Assembly: GCF_900148515.1 (NCBI RefSeq)
Contig: NZ_FRXN01000002.1
Coordinates: 744,001 to 808,000, forward strand
Source: Algoriphagus zhangzhouensis
GTDB lineage: Bacteria; Bacteroidota; Bacteroidia; Cytophagales; Cyclobacteriaceae
Length of the DNA stretch: 64,000 nucleotides
Direction: 5' to 3'
Shown here one piece after another: positions 1-7,985 of this stretch (position 1 is its first letter; each line of letters starts with the position of its first letter). The notes beneath the pieces are model-generated. The model did not search any database, was not told the origin of the DNA, and was given only the letters and a program-made list of their open reading frames with translations. The position numbers were made by a program, and so were the translations under genes.

Positions 1-1
1 C

Positions 2-430
2 CAGGAAACTGTAGAAGCTTTTTCACAGTATGAGGAAAGCATGTGCAAGGGAAACTTTGATAAAGCCCTGACAGACATCATCCCTTCTGCCAAATACCTT
101 CAGAAAATCACCGAAGTATCCGTCTTCAAAATCTATCGATCCAAAGTGGTTTTGGAAAAAGAAGCAGCAGGATTCCAGGTATTGGAAGGACTTCTTTCTG
201 TTTTCTCAAAAGCCTTGTACCATCAGTTTTATGCTCCAGATCGCTTCTCAGGGCAGGATAAAAGCATTTTGAGGCTCTTGCCGGAGGATTTTCCTTTGAA
301 AGGTTGGGGAGAGGAAGTCAATCCCTATCCTTTAATTCGAATCTTAGTGGACTATATCTCAGGAATGACTGATAAATACGCATTGAACCTATATCGGAGA
401 GTCAAAGGTATCTCATTTCCAGGAAGCTAA
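2..430 (+). CDS. dgt: dGTP triphosphohydrolase (dNTPase), C-terminal part only
   Basis: The frame is open from the left edge, so only the last 142 residues are present. The tail contains DYISGMTDKYALNLYRRV, a well-known C-terminal signature of bacterial dGTPase/HD-domain dNTP triphosphohydrolases, which cut dNTPs to the nucleoside and triphosphate. The HD metal-binding part lies outside the window. The first internal ATG, at 41, is not the true start because the frame continues upstream. The stop codon sits inside a terminator hairpin. The family call rests on the C-terminal signature alone. Confidence 0.8.
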   Translation, partial: QETVEAFSQYEESMCKGNFDKALTDIIPSAKYLQKITEVSVFKIYRSKVVLEKEAAGFQVLEGLLSVFSKALYHQFYAPDRFSGQDKSILRLLPEDFPLKGWGEEVNPYPLIRILVDYISGMTDKYALNLYRRVKGISFPGS

Positions 431-448
431 ATTAGCTTCCTTTTTTTT
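422..448 (+). terminator. Rho-independent terminator of the dGTPase gene
   Basis: GGAAGCT and AGCTTCC form a 7-bp stem with a 5-base loop, followed by eight T. The gene's TAA stop codon lies at the stem-loop boundary, so the last codons also encode the terminator. Confidence 0.85.
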
Positions 449-530
449 GGAAAAATTATTGAACAAATACCTCCTGTAAGTGAATCAATTAGATACAGTT
501 TCCGTATTTAGTTGCCTAAAGAATTAGACA

Positions 531-3500
531 ATGAAAAAAGCCCTTTACATATTTCTTGGAGTTTTCTTTTTCCTATTGGTCTCTGCAGTCGCAATCCCCT
601 TTTTATTTAAGGATAAAATCATAGAGCGCATCAATCGTGAGTTGGATAATTCTCTCAATGCACAAGTGTACTATGATCCAGAAAAAATTTCCTTGAGCCT
701 TTTAAGGCATTTTCCAAATGTGAGTGCAACCATTGGAGATTTTGGAATTGTGGGAAAAGAAGAATTCGCTGCCGACACCCTGATTCAAGTGGATGAGTTG
801 GATTTAGCCTTTAACCTTAAATCCATCATTTTTGATGAAAACCCATCTTTATCTGCCTTGAGCTTGATAGGAGGAGATATGTATATCAAGGTTTTGGAGG
901 ATGGAAAAGCCAATTATGATATCGTAAAGGATGATGGTTCCGCTCCTGAAGAGGAATCTGAATCAACTTTTAAACTGGGAATAGAATCCATTGAGCTCGA
1001 TCAGGTCAATGTGATTTACGATGATCGCCAAATGCAATTTGCAATGGCCCTTGCTGAAATCTCTGCGAAAGGTTCTGGTGATTTTACCTTGGATGTCTAT
1101 GATTTACCGCTGCAGGTAGAAGCCACAATCGCGGATATGGCATATGAAGGAGTACATTATTTGACCAATAAGAAATTCGAAGGAGAGACAACACTTCAAG
1201 TGGATATGAACCAAATGAAATTCAGTTTTGCTGAAGGCACATTTGGCTTAAATGATTTTTACTTCAATCTAGATGGATTTGTAGCCTTGCCGGAGGACGG
1301 AATCGATTTGGATCTTCAATTCGGAGCGATGGATTCTGATTTCAAAAGCATTCTTTCTTTGGTTCCTGGAATCTATACTGAGTCATTTTCCAGTGTCAAA
1401 TCTTCTGGAACCATGGCTTTCAATGGATTTGTGAAAGGACTTTATAGCGAAACTGAACTACCAACTTTTGATATCAATTTGGAAGTAAAAGATGGAATGT
1501 TTCAATATCCTGATCTTCCAAAGCCTGTCGATGCCATTAACGTGAAGCTTCAGGCAAAAAATGAAACCAGCATTCTGGAAAATACCAGTTTGGACATCCC
1601 GACATTCTCCATGAGATTTGGAAGCAATCCGATTTCAGGAAACTTCCACTTGGCCAATTTGAAGGACTACTTTATGGAAGGTCAGTTAATCGGAAAGTTG
1701 GATTTAAAAGAATTGACGTCCATTTTCCCAATCGAAGGAACCCAACTTGCTGGGATTTTGGATATCGATGCAAAGGCAAAAGGAAAATACGATTCCATCA
1801 ACCATGTATTGCCTGCAATCACAGCCGATATCAATTTGGCCAATGGCTATGCTAAAAATCAGGATTATCCATCAGCATTGGAAAACATCCGAGCCAAAGC
1901 AAAAATCACTAGCAATACGGGACAGATGAAGGATTTTGTTGCTGATTTTCCTGATTTTGGTTTTGATCTGGAAGGAGAAAGAATTGCCGGAAATTTGAAG
2001 ATTCAGGATTTTGAAGCATTAAACTGGAACGGGGAAGTTGTAGGAGCCGTGGATTTAGAAAAAATCATGGCCATTTTCCCAATCGAAGACACTGAGCTCA
2101 AAGGAAAAATCAATGCGGATATCAAAACCTCGGGTTCATATGAGGCGGTCGAAAAGAATCAATACGCCAAACTCAACACCTCTGGTGATATGCAGGTTCA
2201 GGACTTTTTCTACAAATCTCTGGACTACCCTCAAGGAGTCAGTATCAAGAAAGCAGATGCATCTTTCAGTCCCGCTCAGGCAGATTTGAAGGAATTTGAT
2301 GCCCAATTGGGAAAAAGCCCATTGAAAGCTACAGGTACTTTGAGCAATTACATGGATTATTTGCTGTCAGACTCTGGAGTACTCAAAGGTCAGCTCAATC
2401 TCAATTCCAGTCATTTTGATGTCAATGAATGGATGACTGAAAGTAGTACTTCGGCAGATACTGCAAGTTTGGAAGTACTTCCATTGCCAGAAAATATAGA
2501 TTTCACTATGGCTGTAGCTGCTGATGAAGTATTATATGACAACTTGGATCTGAAGGAAGTTCGAGGAAAAATGATTCTTAGGGATGGGGTTTTGACTTTT
2601 TCAGATGCCGGAATGAAAACTTTGGATGGAAGAATCACAGTCAATGGAAACTACGATCCTCGTGATTTGGCCAATCCAAAATTCGCAATGAAACTGGACA
2701 TCACTGAACTTAGCATCGCCAAGGCATTCCAATCATTGACGACCGTAAAAGCATTTGCTCCGATCGCCCAGGATATTACAGGTAGATTCAATTCCCAATT
2801 GGAATTCTCCGGTCTGCTGGGTTCGGATATGATGCCGGTACTTTCTTCGATCGATGTGAATGGAATTTTGGCAGTACTGGATGCAGCATTGAAAGAAAAT
2901 AAAATACTTCAAGGCTTGACGAGCTTAACCAAATTGCCCGCTGCCAACTCACTTCAATTCAAAGATCTCAAAATCCCGGTAACAATCGAAAATGGGATGA
3001 TGGATGTCAAACCATTTAATGTCAAGCTTTGGGATTATCAAACGACTGTTCAAGGAAGCGCTGGCTTTGACGGATCTATTAATTATTTGCTCAATATGCA
3101 GGTTCCGGCAGGGAAATTTGGAGCCCAAGCCAATTCACTTTTGGCGAGCATCTCTGGAACAGAAGCCAATGAATCCACAATCATTCCTGTAGCCATTAAT
3201 TTATCTGGAACCTACAAATCTCCACAGGTGAGCTTGGCTGGTGGAAATAGCATGGAGACTCTTTTGACAAATGCACTGAAGTCTAGATTTGATAGTGAAA
3301 AGCAAAATTTACAGGCTGAAGCCAAGGAACAATTCCAAGCTAGCCAAGATAGTATCAAGCAGGAAATGAAACTGAAAGCCCAAGCTTTTCAGGATAGCGT
3401 AAAAGCTGAATTGGCTAAGAAATCCGGGGAAAGTGGCGAAAAGGTCGTTGAGGAAGCCAAAAATCTATTGAAAGGATTCCTAAAAAGCAACACCCAAACC

Positions 3501-3533
3501 AAGAAGGATACGACTGTGAAGAAGGATAATTAA
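531..3533 (+). CDS. AsmA family protein (inner-membrane anchored, large periplasmic part)
   Basis: A 1000-residue protein with one N-terminal membrane segment (about residues 5-25) and a long beta-rich periplasmic region typical of AsmA-like proteins of Bacteroidota. The N-terminal AsmA domain (LSLLRHFPNVSATIGDF) and a C-terminal AsmA_2-like region (about 720-900) are recognisable. The last 80 residues are rich in K, Q, E and A and probably helical or coiled. AsmA/TamB-like proteins are linked to lipid transport between membranes and outer-membrane homeostasis, but the substrate cannot be read from sequence. It is a single gene with its own terminator downstream. I see no strong Shine-Dalgarno sequence, as is usual in this phylum. 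Confidence 0.85.
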   Translation: MKKALYIFLGVFFFLLVSAVAIPFLFKDKIIERINRELDNSLNAQVYYDPEKISLSLLRHFPNVSATIGDFGIVGKEEFAADTLIQVDELDLAFNLKSIIFDENPSLSALSLIGGDMYIKVLEDGKANYDIVKDDGSAPEEESESTFKLGIESIELDQVNVIYDDRQMQFAMALAEISAKGSGDFTLDVYDLPLQVEATIADMAYEGVHYLTNKKFEGETTLQVDMNQMKFSFAEGTFGLNDFYFNLDGFVALPEDGIDLDLQFGAMDSDFKSILSLVPGIYTESFSSVKSSGTMAFNGFVKGLYSETELPTFDINLEVKDGMFQYPDLPKPVDAINVKLQAKNETSILENTSLDIPTFSMRFGSNPISGNFHLANLKDYFMEGQLIGKLDLKELTSIFPIEGTQLAGILDIDAKAKGKYDSINHVLPAITADINLANGYAKNQDYPSALENIRAKAKITSNTGQMKDFVADFPDFGFDLEGERIAGNLKIQDFEALNWNGEVVGAVDLEKIMAIFPIEDTELKGKINADIKTSGSYEAVEKNQYAKLNTSGDMQVQDFFYKSLDYPQGVSIKKADASFSPAQADLKEFDAQLGKSPLKATGTLSNYMDYLLSDSGVLKGQLNLNSSHFDVNEWMTESSTSADTASLEVLPLPENIDFTMAVAADEVLYDNLDLKEVRGKMILRDGVLTFSDAGMKTLDGRITVNGNYDPRDLANPKFAMKLDITELSIAKAFQSLTTVKAFAPIAQDITGRFNSQLEFSGLLGSDMMPVLSSIDVNGILAVLDAALKENKILQGLTSLTKLPAANSLQFKDLKIPVTIENGMMDVKPFNVKLWDYQTTVQGSAGFDGSINYLLNMQVPAGKFGAQANSLLASISGTEANESTIIPVAINLSGTYKSPQVSLAGGNSMETLLTNALKSRFDSEKQNLQAEAKEQFQASQDSIKQEMKLKAQAFQDSVKAELAKKSGESGEKVVEEAKNLLKGFLKSNTQTKKDTTVKKDN

Positions 3534-3570
3534 GTAGTCCATAGATAATAGTCGATAGACAATAGAATGA

Positions 3571-3607
3571 AATAGCCCACGGTTGAAACCATGGGCTATT
3601 CTTTTTT
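3571..3607 (+). terminator. Terminator after the asmA-like gene, possibly bidirectional
   Basis: AATAGCCCACGG and CCATGGGCTATT pair over 12 positions with one C-A mismatch and a TTGAAA loop, followed by CTTTTTT. It lies between convergent genes, so it may serve the cupin gene on the minus strand as well. Confidence 0.75.
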
Positions 3608-3631
3608 ATGAGGAATAATCAGTAGCAATAT

Positions 3632-4081
3632 TTAGTTATTACTCATTTCTGCCACTTTTTTCTCAATATGTTCAACCACCTGTTTCATTCCTTTTTCCGG
3701 ACTGAAATCTAACAATTTCAAGTCGTCCAAAACTACACCTGAATGTCCAGGAGGCATATAAAACAAATCTCCTTCATTTAAGATTACTTCTCCTTCCTCA
3801 TCATAAATCATTTTCAAAGACCCTTTTATGATGTATCCCCAATGAGGAACTTGACAAGAATTATTTTTCAGGCCTTCCAACAAAGGCCCCAAGTCTGTAC
3901 CAGCAGGCATTTCGTTTACTGCTACAGACATTCCTCCCCAATCATCCAAGTGATTGATGACCATATTCTTAGGAAAATCAGAGATCGCAATATGTTTTTC
4001 AGAATTGGCTTTTTCTTTAAAGCCCATTGCAGCCAAAAATCCCAGAAGGAAAACTGCCGACATGATAAAGTAATTTTTCAT
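3632..4081 (-). CDS. Exported cupin-domain protein
   Basis: 149 residues. An N-terminal signal segment (MKNYFIMSAVFLLGFLAAMGF) is followed by a single small cupin barrel with the HWGYIIKGSLKMIYDEEGEVILNEGDLFYMP pattern (shown in two parts: HWGYIIKGSL, then GDLFYMPPGH). The frame could start 18 codons earlier, but the ATG at 4081 puts the hydrophobic signal at the N terminus and is preferred. The gene is 93 bp downstream of, and in the same direction as, the AraC/TPR regulator gene, so the two may be co-transcribed. The cupin could bind a small ligand or metal outside the cytoplasm; no enzyme activity can be assigned. Confidence 0.75.
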   Translation of the reverse strand: MKNYFIMSAVFLLGFLAAMGFKEKANSEKHIAISDFPKNMVINHLDDWGGMSVAVNEMPAGTDLGPLLEGLKNNSCQVPHWGYIIKGSLKMIYDEEGEVILNEGDLFYMPPGHSGVVLDDLKLLDFSPEKGMKQVVEHIEKKVAEMSNN

Positions 4082-4174
4082 AGCTCTAATGTTTAATTTG
4101 CTATGGAAATTCGCCATGAATCTTGTGGCATACATATCAAATCTGTTGCATATCCTTATAAAATAGTTGCAAAA

Positions 4175-6313
4175 TCAGCTTTCCACTTGAACAAGTTTTA
4201 GAAAATCAGGGTCATCAAAAAGCGAGACTAAAAATATATCTCTTTCATAATCCCAATAATGCCTTAATTGTCCTTCTTCCTTGGCTATTGCCAATTGTGA
4301 AATCGCTTCTTTTTTAAATCCTGCCAAAGCTAAAATTCTGGCTTTATGATAGGCAATGTGGTAGGGATATTCGTGCCGTCTCCATTTTAATTCTGACTTA
4401 TCTTCAAACTGATCTAGAAGATTTTCAATTTGATCAAACGAACCTCTTTTGGCTCTCACATAAGTCAAATAGATCTCCAATTCTAGCTTCAATTGTGGCT
4501 GAAGTTTTAGCCTATCATTTATCAAACTCTCAGCACTTTCCAGATCTCCAGTTAAAAAGTAAGCGTCGATCAAGTCATAATCTCCAACTCCTTCATTTGG
4601 AATTTCTTTTAGGAATTCAATCGCTTTATTCGCAAAATACTTCGATGAAGAATCATTAGATTTTAATTGATATTCCAATGCTGCATGAACCAAATATGCT
4701 GGATAAAATGATTGATCACGATAGGTATATAGCAAACTATCCACCGAGTCCCTTCCTTTCCCCATTGCTACATAGGTACTAATCCATAATTCGGGAATAG
4801 CCGAATTTTGTAGATCTTCCGGAATCGACTTTAAATATTCCACACATTCATCAAACCTGTGGAGCATCAGGAGAGATTCTGCTTTATTCCTAGTTTTGAA
4901 ATAATGCCAAATCAAACCCATTTCATTGACATTGGGATCCTGAACTTGGGCTAATACTTCCAAGGCTTTTTCGGGCATAAAAAGGGACTTGTATTTATGT
5001 CCTGCCATAATATTGAAATAATAATCCTGCTGATAATCATCCAATACATCCAAGCAAACTTGTAAAGCTTCCTTATACCGTCTTTGAAACATATTTGATT
5101 GCTCTAGGTATAAGGCCTTTTCATACTGGGTCATGGTGGGAATTTTTTCAACCTTTTCCATGATTGAGTCAACCTTTGAATAATCGACAAACCAGGACAT
5201 AAAAATCTGGGCCATGACAAAATTGGGTTCCAGAGTGGTAGCTTCTCTGAAATAATTATGGGCCTTAGATGGATATAAACCATCTTTCATTTCAGCAAGT
5301 CCTTTTAAATATGCACTGTAGGCATCATAGCTCGGAGGTTTCAATTTCCCGATTTTTACATCTTCCAAATTGACAAGGAGTCCCAAGACATCCAGTCTTA
5401 TTTCTTCAATTATGGACATTACGCTATCCCTATGTCCTTTATTGATTGGAAAATGATAGATTGATTCCAACGTAATTCCATCAATCAAATTCACATCAAA
5501 ATAGATTTCATTGTTGGATAGGTAATAATTCCCAGTGAGTAAATTTCGCGCATCAACCAATTCTGAGAATGTAGGTCGATTGTCCTGATCATTGCGAAAT
5601 ACACCCAAGCTTGAAAGATATTCATCCACTGTAAAAGCAGGAACAGTTTTGACACCTTCCACATTATCCAGCTGCGTGGCAATCCAACTACTGGCAATTT
5701 CACCTATGGAATTCAGCTGAGGATTTCCTGTTTCGTTTTTGAAAGGAATTACTGCAATCCTGGAATTCTGAGGTAAATGGAATTTTGATGAGTCTTCTTT
5801 TTGAAAAAAATAAATTCCGAATGGAACTATGATCAAGAGTGTTATCCAAATCAAACTTTGATAGTTTTTTTTAGGACTTGAATCGCTATCCCAAGGCAAT
5901 GGGATGGCTTTTTTTAGTAGTTCATGAATTTCCGGATGCAAATAAAATTCGTAGATATCTTTCCCTTTAGGGCTAAAGTTATCTTCCATTTTTTTGATCT
6001 CACCTGGACTAATTCCAATATCATCTTTGAAACACTTATTAAAGTATGAGGGGTTTTCAAAACCTACTTTATAACTAATCTCTGATCCGGTATAATCAGT
6101 TTTTAGCAGAAATTCATAGGCTTTGAGTAGTCTTATATATCTGATAAATCTACCCGTAGATAATGAAGTGGATTTTTTTAGTTTCCGATGAGTTTGTTCT
6201 CTACTTAGGGATAAAGCTGAGGCCAATTCATTTCCATTAAAATCGCTATCATCCAAATTGGACAATACTATTTCAATAGCTGAATGAATAAAACTTGAAC
6301 TTTGTAAATCCAT
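4175..6313 (-). CDS. Membrane-anchored AraC-type regulator with TolB-like and TPR regions
   Basis: 712 residues with an unusual domain order. Residues about 10-108 form an AraC-type double helix-turn-helix (SLSREQTHRKLKK; GSEISYKVGFENPSYFNKCFK). Residues 152-170 are one membrane helix. From about 184 a TolB-like N-terminal domain follows (IAVIPFKNETGN), and the rest is tetratricopeptide-like helical repeats. The topology would leave the DNA-binding part in the cytoplasm and the TPR part in the periplasm. Similar AraC-TPR or TolB-TPR proteins occur in Bacteroidota and in adenylate-cyclase-like regulators. It probably senses an envelope signal. The likely target is unknown; the exported cupin gene downstream is the nearest candidate. 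Confidence 0.8.
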   Translation of the reverse strand: MDLQSSSFIHSAIEIVLSNLDDSDFNGNELASALSLSREQTHRKLKKSTSLSTGRFIRYIRLLKAYEFLLKTDYTGSEISYKVGFENPSYFNKCFKDDIGISPGEIKKMEDNFSPKGKDIYEFYLHPEIHELLKKAIPLPWDSDSSPKKNYQSLIWITLLIIVPFGIYFFQKEDSSKFHLPQNSRIAVIPFKNETGNPQLNSIGEIASSWIATQLDNVEGVKTVPAFTVDEYLSSLGVFRNDQDNRPTFSELVDARNLLTGNYYLSNNEIYFDVNLIDGITLESIYHFPINKGHRDSVMSIIEEIRLDVLGLLVNLEDVKIGKLKPPSYDAYSAYLKGLAEMKDGLYPSKAHNYFREATTLEPNFVMAQIFMSWFVDYSKVDSIMEKVEKIPTMTQYEKALYLEQSNMFQRRYKEALQVCLDVLDDYQQDYYFNIMAGHKYKSLFMPEKALEVLAQVQDPNVNEMGLIWHYFKTRNKAESLLMLHRFDECVEYLKSIPEDLQNSAIPELWISTYVAMGKGRDSVDSLLYTYRDQSFYPAYLVHAALEYQLKSNDSSSKYFANKAIEFLKEIPNEGVGDYDLIDAYFLTGDLESAESLINDRLKLQPQLKLELEIYLTYVRAKRGSFDQIENLLDQFEDKSELKWRRHEYPYHIAYHKARILALAGFKKEAISQLAIAKEEGQLRHYWDYERDIFLVSLFDDPDFLKLVQVES

Positions 6314-6501
6314 AATAAAAAAGTATTGTACTGAATTTAAGGTTTTTAAAGTTGGGATTGATGAATTTCAGACTGATTCCATTCCTAGGCATTTTTCGAA
6401 ATGACCTTTTTGTTAAGAATTAGGCTTTCATTCCTACATCCTTGGTCCTATCTCATTCTTTCAAGGTATTTTAAAAGAGAACATGCTGAAGCCAAATAAC
6501 C

Positions 6502-7869
6502 ATGAAAAACTTTGCCCCCATTTTTTTATTGATCCTTATCGCAGGATGCACCCATACTGAAAAGCAATCAAGTGTTTCTGAACAACAAACCGTATCAAAC
6601 GAGCTTCCTCAATCCCCGCATCACGTCAAATTGACCTGGGAAACTTCCCCAAGCACAAGTCAGGCAGTTTCTTGGAGAACTTCTGATGAAATCAAATCTG
6701 GAACCGTAGAATATGTAAAAGCAACGGCTTCTCCATTTTTTGAAGTAGATGTCCGCCAAATCTCAGCAGAAACAGACACCTTAACTTCAGATGACCGAAC
6801 CTGGGCATATCACCAGGCAAATATCACTGGATTAGAACCTGGAACTACTTATTCTTATCGAGTGGGAAGTGGAGATTTTTGGTCTGAATGGTCGGAATTC
6901 ACCACCGCCATCGGAACTGATGAGCCTTTTAAGTTTATCTATTTCGGCGATGTGCAGCGATTTATCTATTCCAAAGGAAGTAGGATTCTCCGCCAAGCAA
7001 TTCTAAATGTTCCAGATGCTAAATTCATGGTTTTTGGTGGAGATCTGGTTCATCGAGGTGCTCAAAACATTGAAAATTACGGTGAGTTTTTTCCTGGGGG
7101 AGGCTGGATTTTTCAAAATATTCCAACCATCGCTACTCCCGGAAATCATGAGCATGATAATGCTAAATCAGGAATAGATTTGTCTGATCTCTGGTTCCAA
7201 AATTTCAATTTTCCCAAAAATAGCCCTGAAGGTCATGAGGAAGAAACCTACTTTGTTGATTACAACAATATCCGGGTCATATCACTCAACATGTGCCGCT
7301 ATCGGTATGAGGATGATCGCAAAGAAATCTACGATTGGACCAAGGAAAGTCTTGAGGAATTTGAGGGAGATTGGGTATTTATCACCTTCCATTATGCCAT
7401 GGATGCCTTGGCTAGAAATCGCGATGCCGGTATTCGCTTTCCGGAGTTCAAAGCCCTTTTTGAGCAATACAATGTTCCCTTGATTTTGACTGGACACGAA
7501 CATTTATATGCTAGAGGAAGAATGGATGCTCCATTTCCAGTTTATGTAGTTTCAGTGGCAGGTCCCTACCAAAATGCAATCCGATTTGCAGATTGGATAG
7601 AGAGAGCAGGAACCAATATGCAGCTCTTCCAAGAAATAGAAGTAAGTCCAGATACCCTTCATTATTACAGCAAAACTGTCCTAGGAGATATTTATGATGA
7701 GTTCAAGATTGTCAAAGATGGAGCAGGAAAATTGACATTTATAGAAGGCAAAAATCTTCCTGAAGAATCATTGGAACCAACACAGGATTTTGAAGATCGC
7801 TATGATCAGGATTTGGTAGAATCCTATGAAAAGGATAGGGCAGAGTATTTAAATCGGAAGAGGAAATAA
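6502..7869 (+). CDS. Lipoprotein purple-acid-phosphatase-like metallophosphoesterase
   Basis: 455 residues. A type II signal peptide ends in the lipobox LIAGC (Cys16), so the mature protein should be membrane-anchored. Residues about 40-135 form a fibronectin-III-like domain as in purple acid phosphatases. The calcineurin-like domain follows, with GD at 149-150, GGDLVHRG at 179-186, GNHEH at 214-218, then FITFHY and TGHEHLYARG. These are the metal ligands and catalytic His expected for a two-metal phosphoesterase. The C-terminal tail is charged (ends in KRK). The role is probably scavenging phosphate from phosphoesters at the cell surface; the substrate is not known. It is divergent from the AraC/TPR gene. 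Confidence 0.85.
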   Translation: MKNFAPIFLLILIAGCTHTEKQSSVSEQQTVSNELPQSPHHVKLTWETSPSTSQAVSWRTSDEIKSGTVEYVKATASPFFEVDVRQISAETDTLTSDDRTWAYHQANITGLEPGTTYSYRVGSGDFWSEWSEFTTAIGTDEPFKFIYFGDVQRFIYSKGSRILRQAILNVPDAKFMVFGGDLVHRGAQNIENYGEFFPGGGWIFQNIPTIATPGNHEHDNAKSGIDLSDLWFQNFNFPKNSPEGHEEETYFVDYNNIRVISLNMCRYRYEDDRKEIYDWTKESLEEFEGDWVFITFHYAMDALARNRDAGIRFPEFKALFEQYNVPLILTGHEHLYARGRMDAPFPVYVVSVAGPYQNAIRFADWIERAGTNMQLFQEIEVSPDTLHYYSKTVLGDIYDEFKIVKDGAGKLTFIEGKNLPEESLEPTQDFEDRYDQDLVESYEKDRAEYLNRKRK

Positions 7870-7873
7870 TTTT

Positions 7874-7896
7874 GGAATGGGCTAAAGCACCATTCC
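7874..7896 (+). terminator. Weak hairpin after the phosphoesterase gene
   Basis: GGAATGG and CCATTCC form a 7-bp stem with a 9-base loop just after the stop codon. There is no real T-run, so its action as a terminator is doubtful. Confidence 0.3.
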
Positions 7897-7985
7897 TATT
7901 CATCATTCGGCCTCCGAAATTAAATTAAAACAATAGACCTTAATTCCTGCCTGGCGTTCTCTTTTCGTATTTCGTACATCGAATC

